From contig CM072876.1 of NCBI GenBank assembly GCA_036937835.1, positions 14,317,501 through 14,381,500 of the forward strand: DNA of 64,000 nucleotides, in the 5' to 3' direction. The stretch's first letter is position 1. The number at the start of each line of letters is the position of its first letter. The notes below the pieces were generated by a model. It searched no databases and was not told where the DNA came from. It saw only the letters and a list, made by a program, of their open reading frames with translations. This document shows positions 37,601-49,465 of the stretch, one piece after another. The stretch comes from Pampus argenteus (lineage: Eukaryota > Chordata > Actinopteri > Scombriformes > Stromateidae). The position numbers and the translations under genes were made by a program.

Positions 37601-39834
37601 AGAGATTTTCATGCTGAACAAAAGCAGCTGCCACACCTTTTCTACCGCCACTAAGCTAATTCATGCAAGACCTCTGCGTTTTGTATATTGATTTTATAAT
37701 CACTTTAGCTTCGGAGTAGAAGAAAAGAAACAGAACAGGAGCTGGTTAAGAAAGAGCTGCAACAAGCTCCTTTTTTTTCCCCTCCCGCAGTTTATTTTAA
37801 TCAGGGCTTCTTCTGCCGGCCTCGAGGCTCGCACGAGGGATTAAGTGTTTTCTGAATAAAAAAGCGCGTGTTCTCTTTTCTTGATGACATTGTTGATAGC
37901 ACGCGAGTCTGATCTGCACCAAAATGGCTGCGTTAACAGGTTTCCGTATAGCTACAGCGTGTTGTAGATATGGAGTAATCCCCAACAGGTTGGTTCTGGA
38001 CACTTTGCTTCATTTCTCAGTCTGGATGAGTTGTTCTGTCCTCCAAGTCTTTAAGAATTAAAGCTCGTTTCCGGGTGAACCGTGAGCTGCATCATACACC
38101 CTTCATCATCCCGTGCCCCTCGGTTCTATTCAAATCCTGCTAAGCGATGTACACTTTCTAACAAAAAGGGGCTTCCAGCATTAGAATGATGATGAAATGG
38201 TTCAAAAGGGGCCAACAGGAGACGATAAGGTACCTTTGTTTACTCTCCTGGTGTCTTAACTTCATGGTGCAGGATCTATATATTTTAAATATTTAGATAT
38301 TCTGCTACAAAAAGTCTGTTTATTTTATTAATAATATTCAAATTAAACAAATCCTTCCTGCTGCATTAAAACAATGACAGCAGGTAACAAGTTGCTGCGT
38401 TTGATGGGGACACAAGTCACCATCATCTAAAGTGGGGCCTCAGGTATTATCATCTAGATATTTATTAATAACAGTTTATTTTAATTCTGATACACATCTT
38501 TCGTTGTGGGGTTTTAACAAAAGCTTTGTTAATGCTTTAAAAAAAAAACCGCATTTATTCATGGATCATAAATCATCTCTCACATCAAGAAACAAACGCA
38601 ATGTGAGCAAACTGCTCCAGCAGTGGAAGATCTATATCTGCTATGCTGTCCTATAATGAGTGTGTGTGTGTGTGCGTGTGTGTGTGTCTCCGCAGGGCTC
38701 CGTGGAAGCACAGTGTGGGCTCGTACTGAACGGCCAAGGGGGCGTCATCCGGAGAGGTAAGACCCCCTGTTTTTCCTTCTCTGTTGTTCCACACCGGAGG
38801 CCGTGTGAACATTTCACGACACGACAGCGAGCAGACAGACAAACAGGCGGAACACTCCTCTCTTGTCTGCTGTCAACATGTTAGAGCAGGAACGGCCCCG
38901 TTTAAACGGTAACACACAGCAGAAGCAGCGGCGGTGCTTCCCGCTTCCACCGTGGAAATAACCCACTGTCACTCAAACAGCCCCGACCTCCGTCTGTGAC
39001 TTCTGTCTGTTGTTAACAACGTCATAAATTAATCTGGCGCTGATCTAATACAAGACATACTATATAATATATATATAATGTACTGAAATATGTATTTGAC
39101 ATATTATATTCTACTGTCACACACGTCAGATCCTTTCTGAAGTCAAACCTGTAGGTTATATTTAATATGAAATAAATATTCATTTTATTTTATCATTTTA
39201 TTAGATTATAATAATTTTAGATTGTCGCTAGATCATAATAATTATAATTCAAATAGGAATATACACATACTACTGAAATTATTTGATATATAAAGCACAA
39301 TTTAGAGCACAAAAAAAATGATTTACAATATTCTATATTATTCTGAATTTAAAAGGGTTCATTTAACCAACGTATAGAATACCAATTGATTATAGGTCTA
39401 TTTCCAATTAAAACATCAATTACATGTTAACAAATGTGCGTGAAACTGATCAATCAAATATATATATAAATAAATATAATTGATTTGCTGTTCTCGATAT
39501 TTAAAATTATTGTTTTCTTTCCTGTATTTATGCGTGTGCTGTCATATGTGATATAAACCATAAGGCAGGAATAATCAGGTATATTTGGAGTGATGTATAG
39601 CCTCCTCACATGTTTAATCTGAGATAGCAGAATTAATCCCAGCGTTTAGAAACTGGCTCATGTTGACTCTTCAGGGGAGGGGGGGGAAACTGTGGACGTG
39701 GACTCGACCTGCATCTGCACGAAACATCTCGGCCACTTTCCTTGTGAGTGGGTTTAAAACACGCAGTGCATCTCATTTCTTTTTGCTCCATCAAAGCTCC
39801 TGTTTTTTTTTTTAGTCGGGACTGTACACACACA

Positions 39835-39869
<35 letters not shown>

Positions 39870-41067
39870 GGAGGACTGTGTCTCGGTGTTAATTTTTCAT
39901 CAGCCCTGCCTAGGTGTTGGGGCTTTTCTCTCGGATTGACGCGGGAATCCCTTCGCCATCACTTTCGGTTAATGGTGCGCCGTATTTGGCCCTGAGCTCA
40001 GCCGCTGCAACCATCACAACCAATAATCTTTGCTTTACCTCCCGCTCCCGTATCGATAGCTTCTCTCGCCTCGGGCGGACGCTTTGATATGCTAATGCCG
40101 AGCGGGGCCCCGGATTCAGCCGAGATCATATTAATGTTGTTCTTTCTGACTGCGGCTTTGGCGGCATGAATATTCACATAACCTTTTTCAAAAGAAAATC
40201 ACTCAAGAAACGCGGATCCTACTTAGGAGGAGTCGTCTGTGTTTTTAATCACCCTGCTATCCCTTTTCCAGCCCGGCTCTCTTAACAGCAGCCTCGCAGA
40301 TCAGGCCGATCCTGTCAGGCGCCCGCGCGCGGCCCCGCCACTCGGCCGTGCACGCGCAGCTCTCTTTTCTGTCAAGACATTGGCGGGCTTTTATGGAGCT
40401 ATAAACATTGTTGTTAAGACATCAGGAGAATGACATTTGGCCCGTGTCTCTTTTTCTTTAATTTTCGTGGCAAACTCGTAAAAGGCGCTTGATTCCGCGT
40501 GTGATCCCGCCCGCCGCTCGCGCCGCAGCCCGAGGCTACTCTCCGTTGCTTAAATACCGTTATCGCCTCTGGGCCCGCGCGCTCCACTGACTGCACTACC
40601 GGCAATAGCTCTTTTCGATTGCCCTTGGCAACATAAAATACAAACTAGCCTACTTTGAATCAAAACATTTTTAGGGGAATTAATATGATGTGAACCCGCG
40701 GCTTTCAGAGACGCGCGCCCCTGTCAGAGCGCGTGAGTCTGACAGACAGCTCTGCCCGGTTTGTGTCACATATAGACACACACACACACACACACACACA
40801 CTGGAGATGTAGCCCGACCATTGTAACCAATAGTATCAATCGATTCCCTGCAATCGTCCATTCTTGACAGCCTGAGTGAAACACAAGTCCCACGCAGCTT
40901 TCTACAAATACAACCGGCTTTTGTTTCCACACCTGTGTGATGTCACGTGCTTGTGGGCACGAGTCGCTGTCCAGGTGCTGCTCTAATAAAAGGCGCGAGC
41001 TGCTGTCCATGGTGCTGAACCTGGATGACACGTTTGTGAAGCTTCATGTCTAACTGCCTTCCTGCGG

Positions 41068-41131
<64 letters not shown>

Positions 41132-44100
41132 ACAGGAAACTAGTGCATTTCTGCAGCCTGTGAGTAACAGATACTGAGAGCACAGATATAGGTTACAGTT
41201 GGACATATATGAGGCTTAGCTGGTGGCTAAATTGTCCATATTGCCCTAAACAAAGATGGCGCGTGCATCTCCGCCTGCAGCGCTGTTGTGTTCGGCCTAA
41301 ATGGCATCTTATTCTTCATTCCATCATATCCAGCACGGCCTAATAACAAAGCGACACACCCTGCTGTTAGATTTGATAATGAGGCAGATGAATAATAGAA
41401 TATAGCCTACAGTACATCAGACAGAAACCTTGCGTTTCAGCTGCTTGGGACGTTAGTTCAAGTGAAAGTTTAATAATAATAATACAGAGCAGTCGATATA
41501 TTCCAGAAGGATCCAGAAACACTGTTTCAGATGCAATTAATAATGTGAAAGAACCTTCACTATCACAGCCGCAATCATTTATTCACAGGTTCAGGAGTAC
41601 ACAATAAAATCAGATCAACTTGACGGTTGGTGGAAGGTGATTAAAGGAATGTTTTGTTTTACCCTCCTGGGAGCAAAAATATAAATATATGTACAAAAAA
41701 CATAATATTTAACTAATGAAAAGGAGTCTGATGAAGTGCTGAGTGAAAGACATTGTGAAGATTTAAGATGCTTGAGCAAATGTATTTGTTATGAGTTGAG
41801 TGAAGTTTTTAAATTACTATTTTAACATATATTGTGTATACAGCTATACAATGTGCAGAGATGATATAAGATCATTAAATAATTAGTCAATGCCAATTAA
41901 CAAATTAGGACAATTAGTGTCATAACATCCCAAATCTAATAAATCATTCCTCACATTATATCCTGTTATAAGACATGTTTAAATTTAAATTTCCATGCAT
42001 TGTGATACTGGTTGCACCGATACATTATTACATGCCTTATTCACAGATGCATAGCTGGTTTTTATTCTTTGTATCAATATGTAGGATTCCTTTGCAAAGT
42101 TCGTGCACAGCTAAACATGTTTTTATTAACAATGTGGAGCCAATATGGATGATCAGTGATGGATGGATGGTTATTGAATGAATTTATATTTTTATGCATC
42201 AGATTGTTTGTCTTTTTAGACCAAAACAAGAACAACATTTTGACAGATTTTTTTTTATGAGTCAAGCCTCTTCAAGGTCTAAATGGATTTTTATTTTTTG
42301 ATACATTCAACACAGACCACAAAATAATAAATAATATGTTTTTATTTTTTTATTTTTTTTAGGTCTTTGTAGCTCCAATAAAAATACTTCAGGCATTCAT
42401 TGCAAAATATGATGATTTAAATTATTTGCTTCTTGTCTGGCTGCTGAATGGAGCTAAATGTTTTATTATTGTTATTATATAACAGACATATTGTCTTATT
42501 ACTAAATGCCCTAAATATTACAAACACTCAATTTACAACTCTTGGGGAAATCCTCATTACATTGATCCCTTATTGGTCAGTATATAATTAAATGTGAAAA
42601 TATGCCTTTAACTATAAATCTTCTCATTAGGACTGCAGTATAGGGCTGCACAGTGTATTGTATATACAGGCAGTTAATTAGTACACTGACTGAGTGACAG
42701 GTTATCTTAAAGATGGCTGACATGAAGCTATGCTCGCTAACTCTGTGTGTGAGATGAAGATCTTTAGTGCTTCAGCCTATTGCACACTAAGTTGCGACTA
42801 ATGAATTTTCACAATTGATTAGTTGTATGATCTATAAATATATCAGAATAATGAATGAAAAATTAAATGTTAGGAATTTCAAAGTCAAAGGTGTCTTCAA
42901 ATGTCTTGTTCTGACCAACCATCAAGATAAGTTTACTACCATAAAAGACTAAAGAAACCAGAAAACTCAGATACTATGTAACTCATATTTGAGAGGCTGG
43001 AAATGTGGCTTTTTTTCTGTCGATCGACTAAATGACAAATGTTTTTTTGGGTGAACTCTCCCTTTAGACGCTCTATAGTGATACTGCTGCTGGAGCTTGT
43101 TTGTAACAGGTGCGTTGTGTTTGTGTGCAGGGGGAACGTGTGTGGTGAATCCCACAGATCTGTTCTGCTCAGTACCGGGTCGACTCTCGCTGCTCAGCTC
43201 CACCTCCAAGTACAAAGTCACCATCGCTGAGGTGAAAAGAAGACTGTCCCCGCCAGAGTGCCTCAACGCCTCCCTACTGGGCGGCATACTGCGCAGGTCA
43301 GGACAAACACACACACAAGGCACATCTGACAGCCGTATTTCTTTACTGGCTATATGATAAGTTAAGAAACAACTGTTTTAAATAAGACCCAACAACAAAA
43401 ATACCATACAACACTTTACCACCTATTTCCACCCCTGTATGGTGCTAAACAAATATTAAAATAATGTTCAAGTAAAGGGGCGAGTGTGACAGAAGGGGGA
43501 TATTTTTTTGTTTGTTTGTTTTAAAATAAAAAGCACAAATCTGGCTGGTGAGCATTGAAGAGCACCGCCTGAGTCTTTGTAGCCCCCAGATGAAACAGAT
43601 CATATACAGTAGAGCCCACAAAGACTATTGTAGGCGAACGAGGGCCGGGGCTGCACGCGCCGCCATGCCCAGGGAGCCAGAGGGAGGCAAGACCAGGCCA
43701 AAGCATGCCAGGATCAGAGGAACCAGAGGAAAGCAAGAGTTGCCAGCGCTGTATTATTGATGAGGCGGAGAGAAAGGGAAGGGGGGAAGAGAAGAGAGAG
43801 AGAGAGAGAGAGCAGGGGAATATGGCCGCAAGATGAGGCAGCCACAAAGTGAATAATGTGCAAATAGATGTGTTGATCATCGTGTGGTGGGAAATAAATC
43901 ACATAAGATGGCGACTGAATTGTGTTTTTCTGATGACATGTGTCATCTGCCAAAGTATCAGAACCATAATCACACAAAAAGTAAATGTAAAAAAAAAAGA
44001 AAAAAAAAATGCTTTTGAGTGGAAGTGTTCTGCTCTGTTTGGATACTGATGAATTAAAGGTAATGATAGAAAGCCTTCAGTAATTTAAAGCCAAAACATC

Positions 44101-44902
44101 CCAAAGGGTTCATTTAAAAAAACAACAAAACAAAAAAAAAAAAACGTTTTTATCTGAACTGAAATACTATATACGTGAAGCTAGTAAATATATTAATAAA
44201 GAAATGACATGGATGGATGGATGCTGGTTTCTCTTCGCTGATGGGAGAGGATTGAGGGACATGATATGTTTTCATTTATTCTAGAGAATCTATATTCTTT
44301 CATCCTTACTTGCAAGACACAGACATTTAATCTGGAATTAGGAGCTTGTATAATATGATTTGTATTTTTGGTACAGTTTCCTAGGAAAGCGATTGGATAA
44401 TGAATGGCAATAAATGATTCAAATATTCAGGATTTTTTTACTGTGTGTTTCATAAAATATGTATTTTTTAAAAAATTTTTAAAGTGCTAATGTGATGTGG
44501 AATACAGTATGTGATGTGAAGATATTTTATTTTCCACACAGAGCAAAGTCTAAGAACGGAGGCCGGTGTCTTCGTGAGAAATTAGACCGTCTAGGCCTCA
44601 ACCTGCCGGCAGGACGGAGGAAAGCTGCCAACGTCACACTGCTCACCTCCCTGGTGGAAGGTAGGTCACTATACGCTCCGATATATTCACATTCAATCCT
44701 TTTAGTGCTCATCTCATCACGTCTTTTGTTTTGCCGCTGGTTGTTTGTGTGCAGGTGAGGCGCTCCACCTGGCGAGAGACTTTGGCTACACCTGTGAGAC
44801 AGAGTTTCCCAGTAAGGCGGTGGGGGAACATTTGGCGAGGCAGCACAGTGAGCCAAAAGAAACCAGCGCACGCAAGAAAATGGTTCTGGCTACGAAGTGA
44901 GA

Positions 44903-44944
<42 letters not shown>

Positions 44945-47186
44945 ATACACTACACAGACGGAAATAACACAAACACACTGGCAAAAAGGTTCAGAGCTAA
45001 ACATATGTTACACTGGCACATTTACTTCATGCTCTGTGCTGAAATGATGTTCATGCCGTCAGGTCAAAAGTGCAAGATTTGAGTTCAGTTGCAACTGATC
45101 ATTTTCTATTGAAAGTCATTTTATAGTCATTTAATACAACCTATTATCTTATCTCAATGATTTTGACAGGGACGAGGCATATTGATTACATTTCTGAAAT
45201 TATTCTGGAAGGACATCCTCCCACTTCTCTTCACACACACACTTTCCATGCGTGAAATTTTAAGATTGTGCTCACATCTTAGATTATCAGGCTTGTGTTT
45301 ATTTAACAGCATATACAGTAAACTCTGACTGAATACTTAATGTGCTGAGGTGAAAACAGTTGAATGAAATCTGACATTTCACCTTCAGAACTTTTAGCAT
45401 CACGCTGTGAAAATGTCCTGCTACTGTTTTTTTTTTTTTGGTGCAACATTGAACTCAGCGTGCTGCTGCATGCAGTGTATGTCGAGAAAATAGGAGGAAG
45501 GAGGAAATGACGCGTGTTAATTTAAAATCACGAGGATGGGTGCAAGAAAAAATAAATAAAGTCAAATATCCTTCTGTCTGTCTGCCAGGCAAATCTGTAA
45601 GGAGTTCCAGGACTTGTTGAGCCAAGATCGTTCCCCTCTGGGCTCCTCAAGACCGACACCCATCCTGGACCTGGACATCCAGAGACATCTCACACACTTC
45701 AGGTAACACACACACACACACACAGACACACACACACACTATGTATAGCCAAATAACGCACAATGATTCCAGTCTAGAGTCAAGCTTCACAATTTAAACT
45801 ACCGAGCGCAGACATTTTCCTTGCTCTCCATTTTGGCTCTGAGCTCTTTGCCATCCTCCAAAGATGCAGTTTGTTATTTGGCACAAACGAAGGAGGATGA
45901 GGAGGGAACAGCGGCTTGTTAGCAGAAATGTCACATCTATGGCGTCACCCTTGTGCAGAATATACAAAGGTTTTATCAAATCTCTGATGGGAGATGCACT
46001 GTAGCACTGCTGGGCATGAGAATCGAGATGGGAACATGGTTGTAGAAACACAGTTATGACAGGTTTAACAACACAAAACTGTCTGGCAGCTAAAAATGTC
46101 ACCAGGAGTTTAGATCTGGATGAACCTGAAGATCTGACTGGGAAGATCAATCAGTATCAGATTGTTAAATGATTGGTAAAGTCTGTTTCTGGTCATTTAT
46201 GGGATCTTTTACCAACAAATCTATTATCTGTTCTTATCCTGTGATCTTACTGAGCTTTTACACATTTTATTTGATTCTGAAGTGTGTTTTAATTTGATTT
46301 CTGTACATATTGCTTTACAATAGATATAGGAACTGGCAAAAATAATCAAATTAAAAGGAGCATTCTGCAAACTCTTTCTGAACTTTGTTTGAGCTGCAAT
46401 TACTGTTGTCATTGACAATTAATCTGCCGAATATTCTCTCAATTAATCGTTGAGTCTATAAAATGTAAGAAAACAGTTAACGTTTTCTTTAAGCCCAAGT
46501 TGATGTCATCAAATATCTTGTTTTCCTCAATCAACAGACCAAAACAGAATAAACAATCTGTTTACTCCACAAAGAAAAGCAGCAGGTTTAGAATGTAAAA
46601 CCAGGGAGTCTCTGATTTATTTGCTTAAAAAATGACTTAAAGGATTAATTGACCATCAAAATAGTTGCCCATTAATATTTGTCGATCAAATATTGATTAA
46701 TTAACGAATCATATCAGGTTTTAATTAGTAATTAATATGTTTAAATCTGTCAATAGCCAGGCCTAGAGTTGGTTAAAGCAGCTGCTGTATTCAGTGTTTT
46801 CTCCATGAATCATTGTGGAAACAGCATTTGGACCATCTGACAGACTAAATAAACTCTTTTAGGAGGATCAGAAGCTTCATAACGCAGGGAGAGAAAAGAT
46901 GATGAAACAAGAGGAGAATCAAAATAAAAAGTTTGTCACTGATGATCATTTGTGTCTCTTTCCTCACAGTCTGATCACTCACGGTTTCGGCACGCCGGCG
47001 GTCTGTGCAGCTCTCAGCACCTTCCAGACAGTCCTGAGCGAGATGCTCAACTACCTGGACAAAAACTCGAACGGAAAAACAAGCGGACCCAACGACCAAC
47101 AGATCAACAACAGCTCAGAAAAGTCGCAGCTCCGGAAAACAGCCGAGCCCCAGAACAAAGACGGGAAAACAGAAAAGACTGAGTAG
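34628..47186 (+). CDS. tfap2d: Transcription factor AP-2 delta, complete coding region (8 exons)
   Basis: Coding exons are 34628-34666, 35342-35860, 38696-38756, 43131-43296, 44542-44660, 44755-44896, 45589-45702 and 46970-47186. They join in frame to 1,377 nt (458 residues plus TAG), close to human AP-2 delta (about 452). Every intron is GT-AG. The protein starts MSATFPGLVHDAE and has a Ser/Tyr/His-rich N-terminal half (residues 14-186) with conserved AP-2 delta segments. The DNA-binding region begins at FCSVPGR (F218). The basic part (AGRRKAANVTLLTSLVEG) and helix-span-helix dimerisation region run to about residue 416, and a Lys-rich polar tail closes the protein (417-458). The AP-2 PPxY motif is absent, as known for AP-2 delta. 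The product acts in the nucleus as a dimer on GC-rich palindromes. Introns are 675, 2835, 4374, 1245, 94, 692 and 1267 bp. tfap2b follows on the same strand. Paralogue identity is very secure. Confidence 0.97.
35342..35860 (+). CDS. tfap2d: tfap2d coding exon 2 (N-terminal transactivation region)
   Basis: 173 codons, phase 0 to 0, after a TTGTAG acceptor and before a GTACCG donor. It encodes [20 protein letters not shown] at the start and ADDLQ at the end. The middle is rich in Tyr, His and Ser, including a conserved SFHYEFQHSHPAV stretch and the CLDEQQRRELGCLDAYRRHD block. GC content is much higher than in the flanking introns. Confidence 0.97.
36065..36085. repeat. Poly-C run, 21 nt, in tfap2d intron 2
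   Basis: An uninterrupted C tract. Such runs are prone to sequencing length error. Confidence 0.95.
38658..38687. repeat. (TG)n tract at the tfap2d exon 3 acceptor
   Basis: TG repeat with one CG interruption, ending 8 nt before the exon and taking the place of the polypyrimidine tract. Confidence 0.95.
38696..38756 (+). CDS. tfap2d: tfap2d coding exon 3
   Basis: A 61 nt exon encoding GSVEAQCGLVLNGQGGVIRR, phase 0 to 1. Its length is not a multiple of three, so skipping would shift the frame before the DNA-binding domain. The acceptor CTCCGCAG is preceded by a long TG tract (38658-38687) instead of an ordinary polypyrimidine tract. The donor is GTAAGA. Confidence 0.96.
39826..39869. repeat. 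(CA)n(GA)n compound microsatellite
   Basis: CA run followed by GA run inside tfap2d intron 3. Confidence 0.96.
39890..40640. promoter_or_regulatory. tfap2d: Candidate intronic enhancer block in tfap2d
   Basis: About 750 bp with no microsatellite, flanked by AT-rich and CA-rich DNA. Motifs include the octamer-like ATGCTAAT (40089-40096), TATCGATAG, AACATTGTTGTTAAGAC (SOX-type CATTGTT) and CATGAATATTCACATAAC. Composition and motif density resemble conserved developmental enhancers. This is inference only. Confidence 0.4.
41069..41127. repeat. (CA)n microsatellite
   Basis: About 29 pure CA units in tfap2d intron 3. Confidence 0.97.
42785..43045. repeat. Dispersed teleost repeat, copy 1 (tfap2d intron 3)
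   Basis: Contains GTTCTGACCAACC, AGTTTACTACCATAAAAGA, AAAGAAACCAGAAAACTCA and TTTGAGAGGCTGGAAATGTG. These words match a high-copy fish repeat with GATTAATCGATTA-type ends. Three further copies lie at 46395-46730, 49262-49465 and 49813-50030. Confidence 0.55.
43131..43296 (+). CDS. tfap2d: tfap2d coding exon 4 (start of DNA-binding region)
   Basis: A 166 nt exon, phase 1 to 2. It encodes GGTCVVNPTDL, then FCSVPGRLSLLSSTSKYKV and [19 protein letters not shown], the most conserved part of the AP-2 family. The acceptor is TGTGTGCAG and the donor GTCAGG, followed within about 10 nt by a short CA tract. Confidence 0.97.
44542..44660 (+). CDS. tfap2d: tfap2d coding exon 5 (basic region)
   Basis: A 119 nt exon, the same length as the matching tfap2b exon (59921-60039). 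It encodes AKSKNGGRCLREKLDRLGLN and then LPAGRRKAANVTLLTSLVE, the basic DNA-contacting segment. The following intron is only 94 bp, the shortest in the gene. Confidence 0.97.
44755..44896 (+). CDS. tfap2d: tfap2d coding exon 6 (helix-span-helix, first part)
   Basis: A 142 nt exon, matching the 142 nt tfap2b exon 6. It encodes GEALHLARDFGYTCETEF, SKAVGEHLARQH and ARKKMVLAT. The donor GTGAGA is followed after a few bases by an AC repeat about 38 nt long. Confidence 0.97.
44905..44942. repeat. (AC)n tract directly after the tfap2d exon 6 donor
   Basis: About 19 AC units starting 8 nt into the intron. Confidence 0.97.
45589..45702 (+). CDS. tfap2d: tfap2d coding exon 7 (helix-span-helix, second part)
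   Basis: A 114 nt exon encoding QICKEFQDLLSQDRSPLG, SSRPTPILDLDIQ and RHLTHF. The acceptor is TCTGCCAG. The donor GTAACA runs directly into a CA repeat (about 45705-45740). Confidence 0.97.
46395..46730. repeat. Dispersed teleost repeat, copy 2 (tfap2d intron 7)
   Basis: Shows the full plan: ACAATTAATCTGCCGA, AATTAATCGTTGAGTC, TATAAAATGTAAGAAAA, GCCCAAGTTGATGTCATCAAA, CTTGTTTT and ATCAAAATAGTTGCCCATTAA. This is the best preserved of the four copies. Confidence 0.65.
46970..47186 (+). CDS. tfap2d: tfap2d coding exon 8 and stop codon
   Basis: A 217 nt terminal exon including TAG at 47184-47186. It encodes SLITHGFGTPAVCAALSTFQ and TVLSEMLNYLDK, which complete the dimerisation domain. A polar tail rich in Asn, Lys and Gln follows and ends KTEKTE, close to the human AP-2 delta end. 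The tail is the least conserved part. Confidence 0.96.
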
Positions 47187-48340
47187 CCCCCACCCAACTG
47201 GTCCCTGTGCCTTGGAGCGCTGCGTGTGTGTGTGTGTGGATCTGTTATTTTCTATTCATTACTTTGTCTTCTTTGGGACAATTCATATTCCTGGTTATTT
47301 ATTTATTGAACTGTAACACTAAACCTGAACTGTCCCAAACAAGACATCCTGATGTGTGAGCAAAAATGACACATCCCATGTGTGTGTGTGTGTGTGTGTG
47401 TGTGTCTCTGTCATAGCAAGGAGGAGCCTCGCCATGGAGACGGCTGTGACTCACCCAAGACTTTGATTTGTTTATTTATTAATTCTGAAAAACAGGAAGT
47501 GAACATGGACATGCTGACATCACAGTTTTCCAGGACAGGGGCGGGTAACTGCCAACGCAATATAACACTTTACATATTGAGGGTTTGGGGGGTTTCTTTC
47601 TTTCTTTGTTTTAATCTATTTAATTCAGGTGTGGGTTTTCTGCTTTTGTCCCCTTCTGAAGGTTCATTTAATCCGTTTTGGTTTTGAATTATTAAGAAAT
47701 CTGTCATCTGCCAGAAAAAAATAACCCAGATTTACTCAACTAAAACTGAACTAAAATAAATTAACCTCTAAACACTTTCATTGATACAATTTAAAATAAC
47801 TAACCCAAACCCTACACACACACACACACACACACACACAGTCTGTTTTACAACGCCCCCCACATGTACCTGTAAGAGCACTTGAACCCCACCGAGCAGA
47901 CTTATTTCTATTTTCACAGTCAGTGCCATAGCAACCTGTGTGTTTACCATGTGGACAACGGAGAAAAAGAGACTGTTTCTGAACATGACGCCACAGCTCG
48001 GGGTAGGCGACACTGTGGTGTGTGTGTGTGAGAGTTAAAGTGTGTGTCTGTATGAGTGTGTGAGAGAGATAAAGAGAGTGAAGAGTCCAACTCAGCCATT
48101 TTGTAAAGGTGACTTTGCGGTTGCCGTCGTTACTCCTCCATGTGCATGTCTATCTTTGTACACCCCCCCCCCCCGGATCGCAAGTTTAGCCGACACGAGC
48201 TCTCTGACTCGCCCATGAACATTTGTAAAGATATATATAAATATTTAAATTACTTTTCTTGTAGGCTTTCAACTATATATATGTTAAATCCCTACCTTCT
48301 AAAATGCTGGTGTTCAATAAAGACAGTTGTGTTCTACTAT
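47187..48340 (+). other. tfap2d: tfap2d 3' UTR
   Basis: Non-coding sequence after the stop, with TG/CA microsatellites at about 47222-47239, 47380-47404 and 47815-47840 and a 12-base C run at 48163-48174. An early AATAAA lies at 47755-47760. A better-placed AATAAA at 48316-48321 is followed by a GT-rich stretch (GTTGTGTT). The end near 48340 is inferred from that signal. Confidence 0.6.
48316..48321 (+). other. tfap2d: Polyadenylation signal AATAAA, likely main tfap2d 3' end
   Basis: A canonical hexamer about 1.1 kb after the stop codon with a GU-rich downstream element directly after it. A second hexamer at 47755-47760 could give a shorter 3' UTR. Confidence 0.55.
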
Positions 48341-49261
48341 TTACTCTGGCTTTAAAGATGTCACACACACACAAACACACACACACCATATATCAACATA
48401 CATGCACAGAAAAGGAGGCAGAAGCAAAGACTAAAGAGAGGCAGCACAGATCAAAAGGAAGCTTGTGTGAACTATCCATATGAGTTCACAGTGTTAAAAT
48501 TACAAAAAGTCAGAGTTCCTCTGTAATGAGTGAAAGGCTCTACCTACAAAAAAAAAGTTCAAAGCCTTCCTCTATGTGCACAAGCGCGCGTGTGTGTGTG
48601 TTTTCTTTCACACTGAGCGACTTCTGTCAGGTTTTCTGCTTATTTATATTTCAAAAAAAAAAAAAAAAAAGATAAAGCGAGAGAGGAGCAGCTGCCTGCT
48701 AGCGTCTCCATTTGGTGCTCTGTAGGTTCTGTTTACTCTTTAATATTCTAGTCATTTAAAAAAAAAAAAAAAAGGTCACGTTCACTGTGTAACAGGAAAA
48801 AAAAGACACATAATCAGACAGGATGCATTTACAGCGACGCCTGAGCTGGTTTGTCACCTTGAATCAATATGAGCGAAGCCTCAGGTGGGAGAGTAACGGT
48901 GGTAAAGACGACAATGTGAAGGGAAGAAGAAGAAGAAGAAGAAGACACGGCTGCAGCATTGCCATATATTCACTGTTTGCTCTTGTATTTAGCAGATGCT
49001 GTTAAACACATGCAGTGAATGTGTTATGATGCTGGGACAAAGCTAGACTACTAATCATGAGTTGCAAAATGGCCAAAACATGCACAATGACAAGTAAATT
49101 ACACAAGAGCAAAGCTGGTATACCTGCAGCATATCTATGAATACACTTCAACAATAGTGATTCTATTCTAAAAAATAAAAGCGCAGAGCAAATATCCAGT
49201 TACAAAATCCAAAGATGATTTAAACACATTGTGTGCAATGCAACCAAACTGCCAACACTTT

Positions 49262-49465
49262 AATTAATGCTGCAATTAGTTAATAAACAGAAAATTGATC
49301 AGAAGTAATTTTGATAATCACATAATTTTACTGAGTTATGAAGCAAAAATGCCAAAAGTTCTGTGTTTAAATCTTCTAAAATGTGAGTTTTATATCAATG
49401 TAATTTTCCAATATTTTACAGATTAAATTGTTAATCAAACCAATAATTGACTGATTATCTGAGGA
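49262..49465. repeat. Dispersed teleost repeat, copy 3 (intergenic)
   Basis: GCTGCAATTAGTTAATAAAC, TTGATAATCACATAATTTTA, TCTTCTAAAATGTGAGTTTT and CCAATAATTGACTGATTATC follow the same order as the other copies but are strongly decayed. Confidence 0.45.

Larger units (their letters stand above)
35861..38695 (+). other. tfap2d: tfap2d intron 2
   Basis: A 2.8 kb intron with a poly-C run, a 26-base poly-T run (37449-37474) and a very AT-rich section (36840-37400). A repeat-poor segment at 36450-36720 contains GCACGTGAC (E-box) and may be regulatory. It ends in a TG tract before the acceptor. Confidence 0.8.
38757..43130 (+). other. tfap2d: tfap2d intron 3
   Basis: A 4.4 kb intron. It has an AT-rich part (39040-39600), a CA/GA repeat (39826-39869), a repeat-poor motif-rich block (39890-40640), AC repeats (40774-40801, 41069-41127) and a copy of a dispersed repeat (42785-43045). 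No extra exon was recognised. Confidence 0.8.
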
